Assembly: GCF_029227915.1 (NCBI RefSeq)
Contig: NC_079875.1
Span: forward strand, 14,567,001-14,631,000
From: Hydractinia symbiolongicarpus
Taxonomy: Eukaryota; Cnidaria; Hydrozoa; Anthoathecata; Hydractiniidae
Direction: 5' to 3'
DNA: 64,000 bases
Part shown: piece by piece, positions 59,896 to 64,000 of the stretch
How positions within the stretch are numbered: position 1 is the first letter of the stretch
Layout of the letters: each line of letters opens with the position of its first letter
Made by a program: the position numbers and the translations under genes
Notes under the pieces: generated by a model
Databases searched by the model: none
Told to the model about the DNA's origin: nothing
What the model saw: the letters and a program-made list of their open reading frames with translations, nothing else

Positions 59896-60645
59896 TAAAA
59901 AGATGTTTTACCATTGAAAGATCTTTTTCCACCGTTGGACAGTTTTATTAGAAGGGGAATAGTCTATTTCAAAACAAGGATTGTAACTATACGCGAGAAA
60001 ATATTGTCTCTATGAGAATAGCTGTTGAATGTCCCTGTGCAATTTCATACTGGTGCTGCGGACACACCAAATAACACATGCTATATATTTTGTTGCTTGC
60101 ACGCGTTTGAAAATATTTTAGGCAATATATGTTGTTGATTAGAAACAGAGACTGTACTTACACAACACAAGATGATGATCCAATTTTGCGCGTAGTTATT
60201 TTTTAATACACACGCTTTTTTTTAAACAACTTACTTTTGTGTGAGGTTCATAGTTGTTTTAAACCCCTTTCGGTCTAGGGTATACTATGGCCTTCCTCCC
60301 CATTCATAACTTTTAATAGGCTTGTCCACGTTGAATTAAGCTTGACACACTTATAGTACGCCATATAAGGAACAAAATGGCAGCAAAAAAAATTTGCCCA
60401 AAATACTACTACCTTTTTAAAATTCAATTACCATCTAGAGCAAATTTTAACATACTGTTCAATATAGTTAAAAACTGACAAACATTAAACTCTATTATAC
60501 ACAAAAAACTTGTTCAGGTTGAGTATCCCTTGCCATCTGTTTCGTTTTAGGGAGTTTAGTCTAGTTGCTTTAATAAAATGTTGTTCATAACAATTTTTAG
60601 CAAGGTTGCCAAAAGCAAGCCAAGATTTTTGAAACAAGGTCTGAA

Positions 60646-60840
60646 TCTCTTTAATAACAGCCGTCGTCTGTCTGTGTGTACGCGAAAGCGGCGTCCCGTA
60701 ACAGAAACACGAAATATTGAAAATGCGCACGAATATCAAATGCGATATATTTTTATCTACTTTGTTGCAACGGGTAAATTTAAAGGACGAGCGAACGCGA
60801 CGGGCGACCCTGTGGATTTTTCCACGGGTTAACGACTAGT
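60646..60840 (+). mobile_element. Non-autonomous Helitron, variant subfamily (195 bp)
   Basis: Begins TCTCTTTAATAACAGCCGTC after an A and ends with CCTGTGGATTTTTCCACGGG, TTAACGA and CTAGT at 60836-60840. The 3' 35 bases match the 44505-44660 subfamily, while the 5' end is different. The interior has GTCGTCTGTCTGTGTGTACGCG. Non-coding. Confidence 0.8.
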
Positions 60841-60967
60841 CTCTTTAATAATAGCCGTCGTCTGTCTGTCTGTCAGCGAAAGACGCGTTCTGTAACGAAA
60901 AGAAAAAATGCGATATATAAAGGACGGGTGACTCCGTGGATTTTTCCACGGGTTAACAACGACTTTA
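60841..60967 (+). mobile_element. Second Helitron of the variant subfamily, joined directly to the first
   Basis: Immediately after CTAGT of the previous copy the sequence restarts CTCTTTAATAATAGCCGTCG; the shared T would complete the TC start. It ends with the hairpin CCGTGGATTTTTCCACGG and GTTAACAACGACT, where CTAGT has been lost. A head-to-tail pair of this sort fits rolling-circle insertion at or near an existing Helitron end. Confidence 0.7.
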
Positions 60968-60982
60968 TTATATACTATTATA

Positions 60983-61109
60983 TCCACGGGTTCGCCCGTC
61001 CTTTTTATACCGCATTGCGTGCGTCTCGCTACCTGCGTAGCTAAGCTACCATTTTGCGTGACAGACAGACGGACGGACGGACAGACGTATACGGGTATTA
61101 TAATATAGA
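60983..61109 (-). mobile_element. Third Helitron of the cluster, opposite strand, 3'-truncated
   Basis: The minus strand begins TCTATATTATAATACCCGTA (61109 downwards), with GTCTGTCCGTCCGTCCGTC and CACGCAAAATGGTAGCTTAG, and stops after GGACGGGCGAACCCGTGGAT, half way through the 3' hairpin. It belongs to the 44505-44660 subfamily. Confidence 0.75.
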
Positions 61110-62516
61110 CTATACAAGGCGAAAATTCTAAAATATTCTGGGTTTTAAAATACGTCCTTTTATATTTCGTATATGTATATGAAATTGCATTTCTACTATC
61201 CCGCCTATACACTGAAATAACTTAGCTATTTTAAAAGTTCGTCTCTCGCAAGAAATTATGTACGCTGTTTCTGTAACATGTTTATATAATTTAAACTTGG
61301 TTACAATTTTCACTTGTCACATGTTTAAATCAGGCCTTAGGTTATTTGGTTAGATCTGAACTTCTAAAACGTCCTTACTGTTCATAATGAAAACTTCTTC
61401 GTGATTTTGACTTGAATATTCGGGGTTAATGTTTACTGTAGTAAATAAAAAAGCAATGGGAAGGAGATTGTCCTCTCCTTGGCAACAATAATAGAAGTTT
61501 GTGGGAATGTAATACTGTGGTACCAATTCAGGACGTTTAATTTATGAATGGACATGACAAGTAAATAATAACGAAGCTTGGTGTATTTAAATCATGTGCA
61601 AATTCAAATTATATCCAGAGGAGAGAGCAGACACAGTTGGGTGCACAATTTAATCGGAAAAAAAAAAGTGATCGGATTAAGGTAATTTGATTCATTTTTT
61701 TTTTTTTTTTTACTTTTATAAATAAGTTGAAATGTCTGTTTTCTTTGTATGTTGAATTTTTTTGAAGTTTATGAAAATATAATCTCATTGTCACCCTCTA
61801 CTAAGCTTTGTAATAGCGAATTTCGTGTGCAGTCAGGCGTCACATTTCTTTTAATTGTTAGGGTAGTAATGACGTATCATAAAAACTTGAGTTTCCCTCA
61901 AATAAGTCTAACTGCAGAATTCGTGTTTGAAAATGCACCGCACAAGCGTTTTTTATCAGTTCTTTCACATAATTTGTCATAGCAACTGAACTTCCATTAT
62001 GATGAATTTTAGGACTACTGGGTTAAGTACCTTTGCATAGCACTCAGGTGGCTAATTGCGCGACCCTATATAGTTCGTGTAGAAAATTATGACATCGTCA
62101 TCCCAGCTTTAGGTTTTGGTGTGTTAAAGTTTATTATGTTAAGAAAGTTGCAAGACGCAGAAAAATCTTGTTGCGTTTTATGTACTGCAAAATTGCCAAA
62201 ACGCGCTTTTCCCGCGCTTTTTCAAATTAAACTTTTATCACTACGGGCACTAACTATATTTTTAATGATGTCATGAGTAACGCAGCCATTTTCAAATCAC
62301 TATATAACACCTTTTCTTTTTGATTGAAGTAAGACATAAGTCCTTTGAGCAAAACTTTTATTGTGAGGGTTGACAATTTCAAAAAACAACTTCAACTGAC
62401 CATCGGCTTCGCAATAATTTATTTGTAATGCACGTCATAACTGTATTGCAAAGATTTTATAGTATGGTATTTTAAATTTAGACTGACAGTTCTTCTTTTC
62501 TTTAGAATAAACGAAA
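61110..62516. other. Intergenic DNA upstream of the tectonin lectin gene
   Basis: No coding region is recognised. The promoter and 5' UTR of the gene starting at 62517 must be near the right end. TATATAACACC at about 62302 is a plausible TATA box about 210 bases before the start codon. Confidence 0.35.
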
Positions 62517-63899
62517 ATGAAAATTTTTATTTTATTGTTGGGGATCTCCCTCGTGATGGCAGGTATGATACACATAAAGTCAATAACAGTGTCTTGTGCG
62601 AATAATCTTGTCGCAAATTATGTTTTGAATGTCATCCTTAGGTACAGCAACTCTCTGACTGACCAAAATTAAATGCCCTGGAAAATATTTCGTTATGGTT
62701 GTAGGAAAAAATGTTAATAACTATTTTTGATTGGTGAAAGGAACGATGTCCACCTCCAAGAATCTAGTAGGGAATGAGCACAAACTGATAAAAAAAATGA
62801 CCGCAAAATTTGGTTTCATAAAGTTTTTCATTTTTTGGAAATTGCCCTATTAATTTTTGGTCTGTATTTTACCAAGTTGTGGTGTCTGGTGGTAATCTCT
62901 ATTTTTTTAATACATCACCTAATAATCCGTTTCAATGCAAAAAGTTTGTTTGGAACTGAATTATATAGGAATTCTACAAGCTGTGTTTTTATCTGTCTTT
63001 AAAATGAGGACCCACAAAAACATGTGCTGCTTGCGGCTTCACTTTTAACTCTGTTTTTTCATCAGCTTTTTAGTTTTTTAAAATGCTTTTAAAAAGGCTC
63101 TATAATAAGAATAATATGTAACACATACGAATGCTTTACATAATGTAAATAACATTCTCGATCTCGAAGACCTCTGGGGATGAGAATTCTGTAATATGTA
63201 CAAATATTTTCTTTTTTCAAAAAGGGCAAAATCCGGACGAAGGTTGCAGCTGGAAACAAGTTCCTGGAGGTTTGAAAGTGGTCTCAACTGGACAGGCAGG
63301 AGTGTGGGGTGTGAACCGTCATGATAACATATACTATAAATCAGGAACATATTTGGGAGATTTTGTTCAACAACCAGCACCTTTGGGTTCTGACTGGAAA
63401 CAAATTGGTAATTTAAAGTTATATGTATAAAAAATATGGAATACTACGCGGGTTTTTCAATACCGCTGGAATCAATAAATCAAGAAATTGCCATCAAAAC
63501 TTTAAACCGAGTTATTCAGAGGTCAAAATTAGTGAAAATAATGTCGAGAATATTGTAGTAAAAGTGATTTAACTTCATTCAGTCGTATAAACTAATTTTC
63601 TTTGTTGAACGTTGGGAATGCAAGCATTTCTGCCAAAATAACAGAAAATCTCTTGGAGCGTGATTTTATTATTTGAAACAATGAACCCAATAAGTATTCG
63701 TGTATATTTGTATATTTTTGCGCGCATGATAGAGTTATCATCAACCTGAATTAATTATTCTGTTTTCAATACACATTTGTTCAATCTTTTTCAAATATTT
63801 TTTTTTATCTCGTTTAAGCTGGCGGACTAAAAGAAATCAGCTCGGGACACAATGTTGTTTGGGGAGCAAATGCTCATGATAATATTTACGTCAGGAAGG
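62517..63899 (+). CDS. Secreted tectonin-repeat (fish-egg-lectin-like) protein, first three exons, partial
   Basis: Probable secreted lectin of the tectonin/fish-egg-lectin/L-6 type; relatives bind bacterial glycans in innate defence. Exons 62517-62562, 63225-63407 and 63819-63899 join in phase, each intron after the first base of a codon. Exon 1 encodes a signal peptide (MKIFILLLGISLVMAG). Exon 2 holds WKQVPGGLKVVSTGQAGVWG, VNRHDNIYYKSG and a closing WKQI. Exon 3 starts the next blade, AGGLKEISSGHNVVWGANAH then DNIYVRKG. This is the tectonin pattern of Trp, G-L-x-x-(I/V)-S-x-G and VWGxNxxDxIY. Each repeat is split by an intron at the same place, so more exons should follow beyond 64000. Family members usually have five or six repeats. 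Confidence 0.88.
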
Positions 63900-64000
63900 G
63901 TAAGTGTTTATCATTTTTCATCTACTTTCCTATTTGTCGTATGATGAGACCAACACCACATAAACAGAAACATGACATATCTTCTCTACTTTTCTTACTG

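Larger units (their letters stand above)
55674..60645. other. Intergenic DNA downstream of CKS1 with small repeats
   Basis: No gene is recognised in nearly 5 kb. A MITE-like insert lies at 57771-57893. Bases 58075-58440 share blocks with 24330-24720 (GATGAACGATTGA, AGCCACTTAGGCAG, GCCTGGTTCGGAATTTTCAG), marking another dispersed non-coding repeat. Frames such as plus 59622-59843 have no motif. Confidence 0.4.

Overview
This is a eukaryotic, AT-rich, intron-rich window, most likely from a cnidarian and possibly a hydrozoan. That placement is an inference from gene content, intron layout and the transposon mix; no rRNA or mitochondrial marker is present to fix it. Five host genes can be rebuilt by joining exons across GT-AG introns with consistent reading phase.

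Host genes in order: (1) a p53/p63/p73-family transcription factor on the minus strand, 14 coding exons, 1399-12047, 490 aa, with an intact DNA-binding domain and zinc ligands; (2) PARP16 on the plus strand, 5 exons, 23912-34748, 330 aa, with a C-terminal membrane anchor; (3) a B4GALNT3/4-like beta-1,4-N-acetylgalactosaminyltransferase with a PA14 domain on the plus strand, 7 exons, 35794-41184, 694 aa; (4) CKS1, the small Cdk-binding subunit, on the plus strand, 3 exons, 51411-55673, 82 aa; (5) the first three exons of a secreted tectonin-repeat lectin on the plus strand, 62517-63899, continuing past the window edge. They share no pathway and show no sign of co-regulation.

Most of the rest is mobile DNA. 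There is a decayed DIRS-like tyrosine-recombinase retrotransposon (12.26-14.85 kb) directly upstream of the first p53 coding exon. There are three damaged copies of one RTE-type LINE with a Cys/His finger after its reverse transcriptase (16.0-17.9, 21.7-23.3 and 52.5-53.5 kb). A Penelope-like element with a GIY-YIG remnant lies at 20.1-21.2 kb. Also present are a tRNA-derived SINE, several TIR MITEs built on a GGGCGCTTAAT motif, and a family of about 155-bp non-autonomous Helitrons with complete TC...CTAGT ends and a 3' hairpin.

The most unusual structure is a pair of TA-flanked inverted-repeat DNA transposons with unrelated ends (47934-49201 and 53592-54791). Each carries an open reading frame for a HIRAN-like DNA-end-recognition domain. 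The first also keeps what looks like the C-terminal tail of a pogo/Tigger transposase. This suggests that HIRAN genes are recurrent passengers or accessory genes of such transposons in this genome.
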